DNA of 64,000 nucleotides from Auriscalpium vulgare (GCA_019915015.1 JAHBBC010000003.1:1860001-1924000); one strand, 5' to 3'. Shown: positions 11,459 through 22,584, counted from the first letter of the stretch. Numbers and translations are program-made. Notes: generated by a model not told the origin, from the sequence alone.

Positions 11459-12492
11459 TCAAGATTCAATACCGAACCGGACCTCGTCCCTGACGATCAG
11501 TGGCTTCACTTTCTTTCTAGTCAGAAAGGCTGGAAGACGATGAGTGAGGTTGAAAATCGGGAAAGAGACCGGGGCACGCTGCCGGTAAGCATGAAGTAGA
11601 CAGGCGGTTCGCCCGTTGCCCAGTTGCCGCCCAAGCTCGTGCGACATGTCCTCAAGGCCATAGGCCTGACTATTATATCGTTGTAGAGATCGTAGAGTGG
11701 GGACGCTCTGCTGAATATTTGCACCATTCGCAAGCAGCAAGTGGCCGTCGCCGTCAAAAAGATTATTTTTCAGACTAGACCTCCCGATGCACAACTCCGA
11801 CAGGCTACGTAGCTCCTCGGACCTCGAGGATGAAGACAGCAATCAGATGTCCGTCAACAAAACAGTAACTTACGACTTGCAAGCTCCGCGACGCACTCGG
11901 CACCAGAAGATATCTCGGACAAAAGATCATCGTTCCTGCAAAAGTCAGATTTGCACGCAGCAAATTCTACGCAGTACGTACCGTAGCGAAGAAGTATCAG
12001 TGGAGCCCGCTTGTCGTGCCCATCTGCAGGAACCCTTGCGACTACGGCCCGACATTGTCACATGCGGGCCGCTTTCTCTCGTTTTCCGCATGAACGTAGT
12101 CTCCCCGAGGCAGAGTAGACAGCTCCAACCTTCGCGAGCTCAGAATCAGCTGTCTGCATAAACGTCACTGCAAGGTCCTTGCCCACAGAAATGTCTTTCG
12201 CAAGTAATACGCTGCCGTAGCTTCCGACGCCGAGGTGTTTTGAGGTCGACCGCCGTCGCCTCGGGCAAGGCCTGACCAGCCCAGAGCGGTAGCGTTGGGC
12301 TACTTTTTGAGCCGTAGGCAAAGCACGCAACGTTGACCGGCGGGCGGCGACCATGGGAATGAACGGGGCCTCGTCGCTGCAGATTGACGTCACCGGTGAC
12401 GAATAGGCTGTGGCGACGGACTTTTCGGAATCCGTAGCGAAAGAACCGATGCCCGGGGAGATGCGGAGGACGCTGTCTCGACGACGTATCAA
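11459..12492 (-). pseudogene. Degenerate protein kinase relic
   Basis: Two minus-strand open stretches in the correct order look like a decayed serine/threonine kinase. The upstream one (12058-12492) contains LGVGSYGSVLLAKDISVGKD followed by LAVTFMQTAD. This resembles a glycine-rich loop and beta-3 strand with the catalytic VAIK-type lysine lost. The downstream one (11459-11842) contains SLKNNLFDGDGHLLLANGAN, which resembles the catalytic-loop/DFG stretch (xxKPENxLFDxDGHLxLADFG) with the HRD and DFG residues gone. Between them the frame is interrupted. Similarity is judged by eye and is modest; a chance match cannot be excluded. Confidence 0.4.
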
Positions 12493-13182
12493 AATGGTTT
12501 GGTCATACAGAGTCTGGTCAGATACTTAGTGAAACATAGTGAGATTTCAAAAAAGAAGGTCTTTGAACCACCATGCGCATCGATTTCAATTACGAAGGTC
12601 TGATGGGTGAGTGGGCCCCCATGATATCTAGTAGAAGTGATGCGATGCCTACGTGTCTCAGGTCTGAGATCCTTAGCGTTCCCAATGCCAGCGGGAAATG
12701 GTCACGATGAAGGGAGGGAGTTCTAAAGTGATGCTGACTGAAAGGCAGAGATGTAGACAAGTTCCATCAATGACTGTCAGTGGTGCTGGTGTGGCTGCGC
12801 TGGCGTTGTTTGTGTATGTTGTGCAAGAGCTTTGGATCCTAACAAGACCAAGCACGCACGGGGGCGTGGTCCGGGTCGTTCGGGATCTCTGCAATGATCG
12901 ATCCTCATGAAGCGCTCGATTTCTCAACGAATCGTTTCCGCCTTGATCGCCTCGCACTCGGCGTTCACGTTGGGACCGGCTCTGCCGTAGCCTGAATCAC
13001 GACCCCGGGGCCATCGCGTCGGTCGCGCGTGTCTTGATACCCCGCCGTGATGATGTGCGCAACTGGCCGCCTATATAGTGCGATGGCCGTATACATGGTC
13101 TCCACTCCTTTCCCTCTTCTTCCCGACCGCTTTGACACCGCTCTCAGGTCACCTTCAGGTCATTGCCGCCAGCCGCCCGGAT
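12493..13182. other. Upstream region of F-box gene
   Basis: No gene is seen. The only notable element is a TATA-like box near the right end, at 13072-13077. Confidence 0.5.
13072..13077 (+). promoter_or_regulatory. TATA-like box upstream of F-box gene
   Basis: TATATA within GCCTATATAGTG, about 110 bp before the ATG at 13183. Its position argues against using start codons at 13078-13090 and favours the ATG at 13183. Confidence 0.45.
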
Positions 13183-15051
13183 ATGCCGTGCGTACTTCCT
13201 GTCGTTTGTCTAGCCGCAGGGACCCACATCAGTCATTCCAGACACTTACTCAACGCCGAATCTGTGCTTCGTGATATCTCTGTCAAGCCTCTTCCATATT
13301 CAATTACTCGAGCCTACCCCTTGTTGGACGGGGCCGAGGATGCCGGTCGACTACAGTGCATTGCATTGCATTCAAGCTGCCGTCGCAGTTATTCCCAACC
13401 GTCACTTGTCTCCCGTCTTCCACCCGAAATATTGGGTCTTGTATTCTCCTTCGAGGCGGAGATGAACCCCCCGAGGTGCTATGAGGATGCGAAGCCCAAC
13501 CTCGGATGGATAAACGTGACCCACGTCTGTCGACGCTGGCGATACATCGCTACGGATCATTCTTCCCTATGGGCTCGAATAGAGTTCACGCTCGGTGAGC
13601 GATGGGTGGAGGAGATGTTTCGTCGGGCCAGGACTTCCCCCCTAATCATCGAGCTGGATTCCGCCGCTCCGTATATCTTGCAGCTGACGCATCGGGGTGC
13701 CGAGCTCATCGCCGAGCATATCCATCACCTCCGGTCGTTATCGGCGCTCAACGACTTGCGCCTCCCTACGCTCGTGCTTGGCGCATTGAACGGCCCACTT
13801 CCTCTACTCGAGAAATTGCATATTTCCAGCAGCCATGATCCAGAAGACGAAACTCAGCGATCAGTCCCCCTGTCACACATGCATGCTCCGCAGCTGCAAC
13901 AGCTTACCTTGTACGGGAACTTTCAAATCCCATGGATCCCTAATCAACATCGTTCTTTGGCCCGTTTGAGCGTGGATTTCTCCCCGCACCACCCGTCGCC
14001 TCCTCTTTCCTCACTCCTGGACGCCATCGATAGTGCACATGGTCTTACGTACCTCTGTCTATCGGAGTGCGCCTTCCCCGCCGACCAGCCGGTCGCGTGG
14101 AGCAGGGTCATGAAGCCGCAGCATTTGTCGGGTCTCTCTCTCAGCGGCAGGGCGGCCTCCTGCACCATGTTTCTCCAGCATATCCAGCTTCCCACGAGCG
14201 CGGAGGTCTCCCTATCCGTCGACAACTGCGATGGCAGCGGAAGTGCCGGAAGTCAATTTTTTGCAGCGGTGTCTTCTGCCATACAGCTTCCTGCCCGCCC
14301 GGCCGTCTCACTTTCTATCTCATCTACGGAACACGGCGATGAAATAGTTGTCCGGAGACTTGGATCAGACCAATCGTACGCCGATGACTGGTCGAGCGAC
14401 TGCACTTGCCACCCGCACCCATCAGACTTGGTCCTTTCCTTCCGTGACGAAAGCCCGACGAATCATCGGGACGCAGTCGAGCTCTCGTCCGCCGCCTTCG
14501 ACGCATTCTCCTCTCCCCACCTCCTGCAGTTCAGCATCCACCGCAAGTCCCCCGGCTGGACCACGGACACCCCGCGGGACCTCGCTAGTGGACTGCGCGC
14601 TCCTGGATTGCGGAGCATCTTCGTGGAAGGAGATCCGGCGAGCGGGCTTTGCTGGGCACTATGCGAAGCGGACGCGTGCGGCGAGTCTGGTCAGTTCATG
14701 CCGGGCCTGGCGCGCCTGCGGCTTGCAGGCGTTGACCTGGAGCAGGCGGTCATGTCGAGCGCGGATGGAGTGCGCGTTCCACTTTGGCGCCTATTGGAAC
14801 GGGCGCTCGTTGGGCGGGCGGGCGAGGGGTACCTGTTAGAGGCTCTGGATCTCGATACCGGGTGTCGCATTCACGCCGAGTCCGTGGTTCAAATGCGCCA
14901 CAATTTACCCGGCGTCTGTGTGAACACAACAGAGCCGCATGATGGGCGAGAACATCTTTGGTATGCACGCGTCCATATTGCCGTCGCTTTTCATATCCTT
15001 ACGGGTATGATCCTAGCCTTCGTTAGGGATCGACGGGAAGATACCGCTTAA
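13183..15051 (+). CDS. F-box protein with leucine-rich C-terminal region
   Basis: Single long open frame, 622 residues from the ATG at 13183; the frame stays open upstream to 13078 but without an ATG. The F-box lies at about residues 95-150: LVSRLPPEILGLVFSFEAE, then WINVTHVCRRWRYIATDHSS LW. This is the usual agaricomycete F-box with the conserved CRRWR. The rest is a chain of Leu-rich segments (LPLLEKLHISSS, APQLQQLTLYGNF, LTYLCLSECAFP) that look like degenerate leucine-rich repeats for substrate binding. The likely role is an SCF ubiquitin-ligase adaptor. Such genes are hugely expanded in mushrooms, so the target is unknowable here. A hydrophobic patch near the C-terminus (HIAVAFHILTGMILAFV) could be a membrane anchor. 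The start is uncertain. Confidence 0.8.
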   Translation: MPCVLPVVCLAAGTHISHSRHLLNAESVLRDISVKPLPYSITRAYPLLDGAEDAGRLQCIALHSSCRRSYSQPSLVSRLPPEILGLVFSFEAEMNPPRCYEDAKPNLGWINVTHVCRRWRYIATDHSSLWARIEFTLGERWVEEMFRRARTSPLIIELDSAAPYILQLTHRGAELIAEHIHHLRSLSALNDLRLPTLVLGALNGPLPLLEKLHISSSHDPEDETQRSVPLSHMHAPQLQQLTLYGNFQIPWIPNQHRSLARLSVDFSPHHPSPPLSSLLDAIDSAHGLTYLCLSECAFPADQPVAWSRVMKPQHLSGLSLSGRAASCTMFLQHIQLPTSAEVSLSVDNCDGSGSAGSQFFAAVSSAIQLPARPAVSLSISSTEHGDEIVVRRLGSDQSYADDWSSDCTCHPHPSDLVLSFRDESPTNHRDAVELSSAAFDAFSSPHLLQFSIHRKSPGWTTDTPRDLASGLRAPGLRSIFVEGDPASGLCWALCEADACGESGQFMPGLARLRLAGVDLEQAVMSSADGVRVPLWRLLERALVGRAGEGYLLEALDLDTGCRIHAESVVQMRHNLPGVCVNTTEPHDGREHLWYARVHIAVAFHILTGMILAFVRDRREDTA

Positions 15052-15087
15052 AAACAGCGGATATATCAGGACCACAAAATGCCGACC

Positions 15088-16750
15088 CTACTCGACACTT
15101 GTCAAGCTCCCGTCGTGCTCGCTCGCGTTCTCCGCCCCTTCACTCCCATCATCATCTCCTGCTTCATGTGCATGCGCGTCCGCCGCCTCTCGCCGAAAGC
15201 TCGAGCGCCGTCCCAGATCCGCTAGCGATGTACGGCGCGCGCCGTTGAAAGGGACACCTTGACAACGTTGGCCAGTATGAGTGCGACGAACGGAGGAGCA
15301 ATCACGATGCTGAGTCACCGTTGGCGTATATGCCGCGCGGGGGCGTCGGGGTGTCGAAGTGGTCATGCTCGTCATGGTCGTGGTCATGGTCATGGTCATG
15401 GTCATGGTCATGGTCATGGTCATGGTCATGGTCATGGTGGTGATCATGATCGTGGTGAGCATGGTCGTGGTGAGCATGGCTGTGGTGAGCATGATCGTGG
15501 TCATCGTGCGAGTGGCCGGAGTGGGAAGAATTCGTGCGAGAGTGCTCGCCCTCGTACTCCTCCTCAAGGATCGTGCCTGCCTGGAAGGCCGCGCCTCGAT
15601 TCGAATAGCTATGACTGTAGTCCTGGCCGCCTGCGAGGTTGGGCGACCCATAATTGTAATCTTCCTGATGATGGCGATAGTCGTGTTCGTCGCGATCGTG
15701 TGCGGCCTCGGCGTCTGCGGGTACGAATAGCTCCTGCTCCTCGTATTCGTCCAATTGGTCGGCATTTGCCTCCGTGAGTTCTGCAGGGAGTGTTCCCGGC
15801 TGGCGGTTCTCTTGGATTGGTGGAATGCGATGAATCAACCCATAGCTGAGCAGACATGGAAATAGCGGACGTCAGCAGATAGAAAGCTCCAAAATCATAG
15901 AGACGATACGCACCCGAAGACACAACCGAGTAAACCCTCGCCACCCCACTGTCGATTGGGCACTAATACAACCTCTCGTATGGCGCTGAGAAAGTGTTTC
16001 ACTCAACATCTGCGTAGCTTAAGGGCAGATAGGTGATCACTCACTCAAAGTCATACGAATAAACGTAGACGCGCAGAGGTTTGTCAATATGCTAGGCAGC
16101 ATGCAGGAGAGATTAGCTAGCACCGGACAGCTTGTAGCCGGTCACGTACTGCCTCCACCACGTCGTAGAAGTCGCTTTCAGACCCGAGGACCCCACCGGA
16201 CCAGCCAATAATCCAGTCGCCATACGGCACCAAGCCTGCACTTTCCGCCGGGCTTCCCTCCAGTACGTCGAGAACGTGCCAGACATTGTCGTTTGCGTAT
16301 ATTGGTTCGCATAGGCGCATGCTCAAGCCTAGGAGAGATGGCGGGGCTTCTGGCTCTTTTGAGTTCGGATTTGGGGTTGCGGGCAGTGCCCATGCTCGTG
16401 AGGGAATAATATCGACCACTGCATCATGTATAAGAAGCGGCGGTCAGAACGTCGTTAGCATGCCATGTCTGACAGCGAACTCGTGAGCACGCACCGCGAG
16501 TCTCCTGGCTCTTGCTATTCCACACTAGCAGCCCCAGAGTTTTCCCCTCATGCGAGTCAACCATTCGCTCCAGTTCGTGGGCATCAGGAACAGATTCCGA
16601 CCCAGATAGCCCCACTACAAAGTCGAAGAAGGGCTCGATATTGGTGAAGGACGCGGGCGAGGCAGGGGTGACGCGCAGTATGTGGAGGGCGCGCGCCGGT
16701 GGATGGGTGCCATGAGGTGAATTCGACGCTATTGACTGGCCTGCACCCAT
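15088..16750 (-). CDS. Golgi reassembly-stacking protein (GRASP55/65, Grh1 family)
   Basis: 446-residue GRASP protein, six exons (16750-16495, 16418-16150, 16091-16045, 15985-15914, 15845-15319, 15257-15088). MGAGQS at the start carries the Gly2 that is N-myristoylated in metazoan GRASPs. PDZ1 follows (ALHILRVTPASPASF, EPFFDFVVGL, LLVWNSKSQETR) and then PDZ2 (VVDIIPSRAWALP, GLSMRLCEP, WHVLDVLEGSPAESAGL, DWIIGWSGGVLGSESDFYDV). Conserved joins across introns give AHIDKPLRVYVYSYDFD and REVVLVPNRQWGGEGLLGC, then GYGLIHRIP. The C-terminal tail is unusual: a His/Asp-rich stretch built on a CATGGT hexamer array. The final exon (PFNGARRTSLADLGRRSSFR) is in frame only after removing the intron 15258-15318. 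It acts on cis-Golgi/ER-exit membranes and in unconventional secretion. Confidence 0.92.
15383..15438. repeat. CATGGT hexamer microsatellite inside coding sequence
   Basis: About nine perfect GTCATG/CATGAC units, with imperfect units on both sides, within the last large exon of the GRASP gene. In the coding strand each unit encodes His-Asp, giving an alternating (HD)n run. Unit number is probably variable between strains, because length change is always in frame. Confidence 0.9.
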
Positions 16751-17399
16751 CGAGGGCTATACAAGACGTTTCGCGGTGGCCGGAGAGAGGGGTTCAAGGT
16801 CGATGTCGAGCAAGCTGGCAACTCGGCTTGCATGAGCTTGGCACGCGTCGACGGACCCACGACACCGCGCGTATTCTGCGAGAACTCTTTCGCAGCTAGA
16901 CTACCACTTACCGCCCCCGGACTGTTACTCCCTTATGTCTCCTCAAGTATTTAGTATTTTATGCGAAACAATACATGTGCTACTTACCCTCCGTACATTC
17001 TGTAAGTCAGCAGAGGGTTGCAGTGTTTGGTCGTATTAGGATCCAAAGCTTTTGGACAACAGCTGCAAACAACGCCTGGTCGCTTTCAAAAATCGGCCAC
17101 AGCCTCCGTAGTTCCCATCTATCTCCAGCATCTCCCTCTCAAGTGCACATGGAGCTTTGGCCACATGCTGTAAATATGAAGATGGTGAGCACCCTCTTCT
17201 TGCAATCCTCTTGTTCGTAACGTGGACACACGCCAACTGTTAATTTATGTCATCCCAGATCGAGGACGCAGAATAAAAGTCCCGACATCGCCTAGCTTGG
17301 CCTCGCAGGAGGTATAGGCGACATGCTCATCTTCTAGAGCGAAACTTCTTCTAGAGCGAAACTATAATGCCGACATTTTCAGCGGCCCATACTTATCGT
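16751..17399. other. Intergenic, GRASP start to ALG6 stop
   Basis: The GRASP promoter should lie in the left part and the ALG6 3' end in the right. No ORF with a recognisable signature is present. Confidence 0.5.
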
Positions 17400-19986
17400 C
17401 TAATCTCCTCCGTTGACACTCGCTGCCTTCGACCCTGTCCGCACGCGCCGCCCCGCCGCGAACCCTAAGCTCTGCGCCCTCAGCCCACGCTCGCGTCCTA
17501 TGCCTCGCAACGGCAGCTGTAGCGCCGAGCTCGTGCCATGCTCCACCACAGGCGTCTGAGCGTCCCCGTCCACGGATGGCGGCCCAGCATCCTTGTCGCC
17601 GAGGCTGAGACCACCGGCGGCCCAGCGCGCCTCCACGATGGACTTGATGCTCCAGAGCCAAACAAAGAAGAATACGGGGGTGCAGATGAGCACGTTGAGG
17701 ACAGGGAATAGGTCGGGATAGCGTGCGGGTGGTGAGTATACGAGCTCGAGTAAGTGTAGTGAGAGGCATGCAGCGTATACGAACTGCCATTTCCCCGTTA
17801 GTACATGATTAAGACGGTTTGCGATAATACAACTTACGACGGTGAGGATATCCATCAGGGAAGTCCCTCGCGAAAATGGATTGTGCCCCGTGAGTCGGTT
17901 CCAGAAGAGTAGCAGGCCGATGTACTGCACAGCTTGTCCGTCTCGACGTAGAAGTGGCCACATGCTAACGCCGTTTGAGCGTCACAAACAAAGAAAGCAT
18001 ATGTTGAGCTCACCTGAAAACGCCCACATTATTGGCCAAGGCTGCCAATTTGAACGTCGTCGACTCCAGAGGTGCCGCAGACATAAGCAGTGTAAGCGGC
18101 AACAATGGAAGCAATATCGTCTTCTCGTGTACTTGAAACGAATACAAAAAGAAAGCGACTGAGCTATTCAGAAGCGCCAGTAGTATGACAGGGTGCATGA
18201 CCGATGGCGCCGCACCGTCCTCCACGGCCTTGTCGCCTTGGGCACCTAGTCGCAGCCATGCTTTGACAGGTGCGATGGCCGCGCCGAGAAAGCCAATCAC
18301 AGTGAAGAGCGTGGAGAGTCGCAGGAGCGCGGCGCGGGAGGCCCAGCGATTCCATTTCACTACAACGTTGGAAGCACACCAGAAATTCGCGACCTTGTCT
18401 TCGAAAATGCCGCGCGCGAAAGGGAAAATGCGGGTAATGGGATCCATGATGCTGGAGATCGGCGCAAATGGCGGGAGGAAGGGAAGGAAGATGATGATGA
18501 AGGACAGTGTGGTGACAAGGGCGAGGCGGATGAATAGTCGCCCGCTGCGATGGGTGAGCGAGTGACAAGGTTTGAAGAATAGCAGCGCTTACCCGTCTTT
18601 TGGGCCAAGGTACAGGCATTTCCCAATGAGATACGACCCAACTGCAGGTGCATAATATAAAGCCATCTGTTTGAAACCCAAGCTCAAAGTGAAAAAGACC
18701 GCGCCGAGCAGATCTTGGCCCCGAATGAAGAAATTTATGGCTAGCAGCGTAAATCCTGCACAGGCGCCAGTCAGTCTCGTTCACACCATACCTGCGGCGT
18801 CGTACCAAGCATCACAGAGTTGTATTGAAAATGTCCGAAATCGATCAACAGTAATGCAGGCTGAAAAAGGAGCGTGAGGAAGGCGATGTTCTTGCATGCA
18901 CACGTCAGATGGCAGTCGGAGTATTGGGCCAAACACATACCTGTGTCCGCCGCGAACGGCTTGCATGCCAGACGCGCGTGAACATCCACAGTGCGGGGAC
19001 ATACACGAGGGCATCCGACACAAGCACAGTCGCGCGCATGAAGAGCTTGCTGCTGGGCTCTTCCATCCCGCGGGACGCGTCCAGCGCGAACCACGCCGGG
19101 TTCACCCAGGACCCGCTGTACTAGCATAAGCACGTGTAGCTGTAGGATACACAAGCGCACGCACATGAGGCCACACAGCCACGAGTGGTATGCAGTGAGC
19201 GGGGGGTAGTCGAGGCCCCAGTACTGCAGGTCGTATGTGTACCACTGGCGAAAGGGCAGGTGTACGGTGAGCTCCATCCAGTGCCGCTGCGCCTCATAGT
19301 CTCCATACATCGGGGGCGTCCCTTCACCTGCAATCACCGCGGCGTTACAGTGCCCACTTCATTTCAGCCACGACGTGCGCACTCACCGGAATAGGAGCCT
19401 AGACCAAGTGTCCATTTCACAAGCAAGGACGCGAGCACCGCGCTCGGCACGACCCATTCGCGCAACCCGCTCCGAAGCATCCAGCGCACCCACCGCCGGC
19501 CCATGCCCCCGCGCTCCCCGCCATCTTGCTCCCGCGCGCGCGGCGCCTTGTCACCTGCCTCGTCGATCGCGGAGAAGCTGTGGTATCGGTGGCCCGACGG
19601 AAAGAGATGCCGCGAGGACGTCGGCGAGACAGCACGCGATGAGGCCGGCGAGGGTGTGCGCGCCCAGAGGTCGGGCAAAGGCTGTAGCGCGCTGTGTCGG
19701 CGTGGAATGGGAGCGACGATGTCGAGCGGGCCTTGCATGTCGCTGTAAGTATGTTATGGCAGCACATCCGGTGTCAGGTACGCGGATGAGCAGCAGATGG
19801 CAGGTCGCGAACGCACGGATTTGACGAGGAAGGACGGCGGAGGGTCTGGCTAGACGTACCCAGCCGGTATTTGCGTGCGCCGGGCGACGACGACTGGGAT
19901 GTGACCGAAGCTGTGGACATCGTGCGCACCCGCTGTCGCTTCGAAGAGCCCGCTGCGTTGAACAAGTGTGATCCTGTTTCGTCCAT
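17400..19986 (-). CDS. ALG6: Dolichyl-P-Glc:Man9GlcNAc2-PP-dolichol alpha-1,3-glucosyltransferase ALG6
   Basis: ER multi-pass glucosyltransferase (ALG6/ALG8 family) that adds the first glucose to the lipid-linked N-glycan precursor. The ATG at 19986 opens a Ser/Arg-rich cytosolic N-terminus; joining through a GTGCGT donor near 19820 gives SSSNPDMQGPLDIVAPIPRR. A first membrane segment is followed by the family hallmark GTPPMYGDYEAQRHWMELTV, then WYTYDLQYWGLDYPPLTAYH, which sets ALG6 apart from ALG8. Downstream are ALLLIDFGHFQYNSVML, ITRIFPFARGIFEDKVANFW and FLYSFQVHEKTILLPLLPL, all characteristic of ALG6. The last exon (17963-17400) carries hydrophobic segments and a hydrophilic tail of about 70 residues, longer than in yeast, ending AASVNGGD. 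Many short introns. The gene looks complete. Confidence 0.92.
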
Positions 19987-20632
19987 GTGAATGTTGGGAG
20001 ATGGCCAGGCGTGCTTGTTGACCAGTGGAACGCAGGAAATGAAAGATCAGCGGAATGGGCAAAGAGGTGGTGGCGGCGGCGGAAAGGGCGGCGTTGGGCA
20101 GTGTACCGCAGAGTCGATCGGGGATTCGCTTGCCCCGCTAGCCACTTCCTCTTGCCTCCGCACTCCCATCCTCGACACCCCCTTCGTCGCTTTCACCGCA
20201 GCTGCCTAGTCAGTAGCTCCTTCGGAGGGTCGGGTAGCCTGCTGCGTATCGGTCACATTCCTGGGCGCCGGCGTCTCCAGCTGCAGAAAACTGCACATCT
20301 GATGGCTTTCTTGCTTGGTCTCTCAGACTCTGGTTTCGGAGGTGATCGATGACAATTGGCATTGTGTTGTCTTCTAGACACGGCCATCGCAACGGAAGTA
20401 TACCCGTCGTCACTACGCCCGACGTTACCATTGTTGTCGTGACAAGAGGGTGCATCGTTCTCTTGTACTGGCGAATGGCCTAGACAAGGTAGCCCTGGTA
20501 CGGTGCTGTGAATCCATCACGCCGCACTGGATCGGCGGAAGTACGCTCTCTTCTTTTATTTGGTGCGCGCTTACTCCGCCCCACGCTACCTATAAGAGCC
20601 TTGGCTTTCCAGCAAACGAGCAAACTTCTACC
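19987..20632. other. Divergent intergenic region, ALG6 / F-box gene
   Basis: Separates the ALG6 start (minus) from the F-box start (plus), so it should hold both promoters. The frame upstream of the F-box ATG is open to 20450 but reads through the TATA box, so I leave it out of the CDS. Confidence 0.5.
20591..20596 (+). promoter_or_regulatory. TATA box upstream of second F-box gene
   Basis: TATAAG within CTACCTATAAGAGCC lies 37 bp before the ATG at 20633, the expected core-promoter spacing. This argues for the ATG at 20633 over the in-frame ATG at 20450. Confidence 0.6.
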
Positions 20633-22381
20633 ATGGCTATCGACCTACACATACGCATTCAAAGTGACGCTCGGACATCACGATGGAGCGCCATACGTCT
20701 TCCCCTCCTCGCTAGGAAACGTCGATGTCTCGACAAGTCTTCCCCGATCGCCCGACTCCCAGTCGAGCTCCTCAGCGAGATCCTCTCCTACCTCCCGCTC
20801 TTCGCACCAGCAGAGCTCGATGCTCAAGCACCCGACAATATTTCTTCGGGTCTCGCCATCGCCCACGTATGCTGCCGCTGGCGCGCCATCGTCCATGCAA
20901 CCAGACGCCTGTGGACCGTCATTCCCCTTCAACACCCAGATCTCGCCACCCTTGCTCTGCGCCTCTCACACCCTGCGCCCATCGAGCTTCATGTGGACCT
21001 CAGCCTGGTGCTGCGGTCTCCGCAGTATCTCGAGACGGTCTGCAATGCGCTGCAACACGTGCCACGCACACAGGTGCTTTCCATGGGCTTCCATTCCCAG
21101 CGCTATGAAAAGGATCCAGATGACCCAGGGAACATCGTAACTCAACTAATAGATATTCTGCGTATGCGCCCGGCACCATTGCTTCAAGCGTTTAGCTTCT
21201 CGGACACCGTCAATTGTGAAAACCCTCTGCCGGTGGACCTGTTCAACAGCGCGCCAGTTCCGAATCTCCGGAGCCTCAAGCTAATAAACGGGGTTGTGGC
21301 CCGTGGGTCCAATCTGTTTCAGGCGCCGCTGAAGGAGCTTGAGCTGCAAAACTGTGCCACATATTGGGTCGATGAGAAAGAACAGGTCATGCACTTTGGC
21401 GACACATCCGACCATTTGCATATCCTCAAGGGCTTGGCAACTTTGAACTCGCTGGCCATCCGGGGCCTTTGGAACGACAAGCGCAATCCCGTGGATCATG
21501 CGCAGCTAGAAGCTCGTTCCATCGGGCTGCCGATGCTGGAGCGTCTGGAACTCCAAGACGGCATCGACACCGTGTCCAGCTTCCTCACCTACCTTTGCAT
21601 TGCGCCAAAGGCTAACTTGGACATCACCATCGACGACAATTCACGTACGATCACGGATCACGCTTCCCTCGACTTCTCGCGCCTCGCCAAGCCTATCGCT
21701 GCTCACTTTCGTCGGGCAGTGGCCGCGGAGCTCTTCTACGACGAAGTGCGCGTCACAATGTCCCATGGATCGGAAGCGGACGTTGTCTCGTTTGAAGGCC
21801 GCAACCCACACGAACTCCCTGCGGTGGACCGCTCTACAGCACACCCCGAAGAAGACGCCTCCCTTCCCCCATACACGCGTTTTTCATTCCGCACGCACGC
21901 ACCACCACCGCGACTACTCTCCATCTTCCCGATGTTCCACGCCACACGCAATCTCAGCGTGGTGGAAAAGGAACCTCAAGCCCATCCCATGTCCTTGGCA
22001 CACTTCCTGGGGGAATGGGAGGACATCACGGATACCATGGGAAATGTAGAGGCGATACATGCGAGCGGGCGGGCAGGGCTGGGATTGGTCGGTGCCCTCA
22101 TAACACGAGGAATGTCGATCTTCCCGCGTCTGCGCTTGATCGAGCTAGAGCGCGTAGGTTTCGCGACGACGGCGAAGGAGAGGGTGCGGGAGCTGCAGGT
22201 GGTGACGATGCTGGGAGACTGGTTGTCTGCAAAGCTAAGGGTTGGCTCACCGGTTGCGCTACGGCTCTGTGACTGCGATCTCACAGAAGAAATGGTGGAA
22301 ATGCTTTCGCATGATGACTTGAGGCAACAGTGGTTTGGGATAGAAATAAGACGGACTGATATGCCCATGTATTTACTCTAG
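20633..22381 (+). CDS. F-box protein (agaricomycete type)
   Basis: Intronless frame of 582 residues from the ATG at 20633, which has a good context (CTACCATGGC). A short basic N-terminus (SRWSAIRLPLLARKRRCLDK) precedes the F-box at about residues 35-90: IARLPVELLSEILSYLPLF, then LAIAHVCCRWRAIVHATRRL with the conserved C-R-W. The remainder has Leu-rich strands (APVPNLRSLKLINGV, APLKELELQN, GLPMLERLELQDG) typical of LRR-like substrate-binding regions. Inferred role: SCF ubiquitin-ligase adaptor. It is not an obvious recent duplicate of the F-box gene at 13183-15051; beyond the F-box itself they share only the general layout. Confidence 0.83.
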   Translation: MAIDLHIRIQSDARTSRWSAIRLPLLARKRRCLDKSSPIARLPVELLSEILSYLPLFAPAELDAQAPDNISSGLAIAHVCCRWRAIVHATRRLWTVIPLQHPDLATLALRLSHPAPIELHVDLSLVLRSPQYLETVCNALQHVPRTQVLSMGFHSQRYEKDPDDPGNIVTQLIDILRMRPAPLLQAFSFSDTVNCENPLPVDLFNSAPVPNLRSLKLINGVVARGSNLFQAPLKELELQNCATYWVDEKEQVMHFGDTSDHLHILKGLATLNSLAIRGLWNDKRNPVDHAQLEARSIGLPMLERLELQDGIDTVSSFLTYLCIAPKANLDITIDDNSRTITDHASLDFSRLAKPIAAHFRRAVAAELFYDEVRVTMSHGSEADVVSFEGRNPHELPAVDRSTAHPEEDASLPPYTRFSFRTHAPPPRLLSIFPMFHATRNLSVVEKEPQAHPMSLAHFLGEWEDITDTMGNVEAIHASGRAGLGLVGALITRGMSIFPRLRLIELERVGFATTAKERVRELQVVTMLGDWLSAKLRVGSPVALRLCDCDLTEEMVEMLSHDDLRQQWFGIEIRRTDMPMYLL

Positions 22382-22520
22382 ACTCTTGTAACGATGCTTC
22401 TTTTACGATGTCATGTTTCTGCGTACACTACTCGTTCGTTGCGGAGCGTTGCGGGTCTCTCCGGAGTAAACCACGTGGCTGTGCCATGCCGAAGCGGGGA
22501 GGATTGAGCCGAGGCAGGAT

Positions 22521-22527
22521 TATAATA
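22521..22527 (+). promoter_or_regulatory. TATA-like box upstream of TAM41
   Basis: TATAATA within GGATTATAATATTCGG lies 58 bp before the ATG at 22585. It supports 22585 over the in-frame upstream ATG at 22408. Confidence 0.5.
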
Positions 22528-22584
22528 TTCGGCTTGCTCATCGCGTTCATACAACTTCATAGTACCCTTTCCTTCACCATCATC

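Noticed and set aside
15361..15440. Short regular repeats resembling an array
   Set aside because: A simple hexamer microsatellite in coding sequence; no spacers, so not a CRISPR array, which would also be unexpected in a fungus.
20450..20632. 61-residue in-frame N-terminal extension of the second F-box gene
   Set aside because: It reads through a well-placed TATA box, and the downstream ATG has a better context.
22408..22584. 59-residue in-frame extension of TAM41
   Set aside because: It spans the TATA-like box, while the ATG at 22585 starts a convincing mitochondrial presequence.
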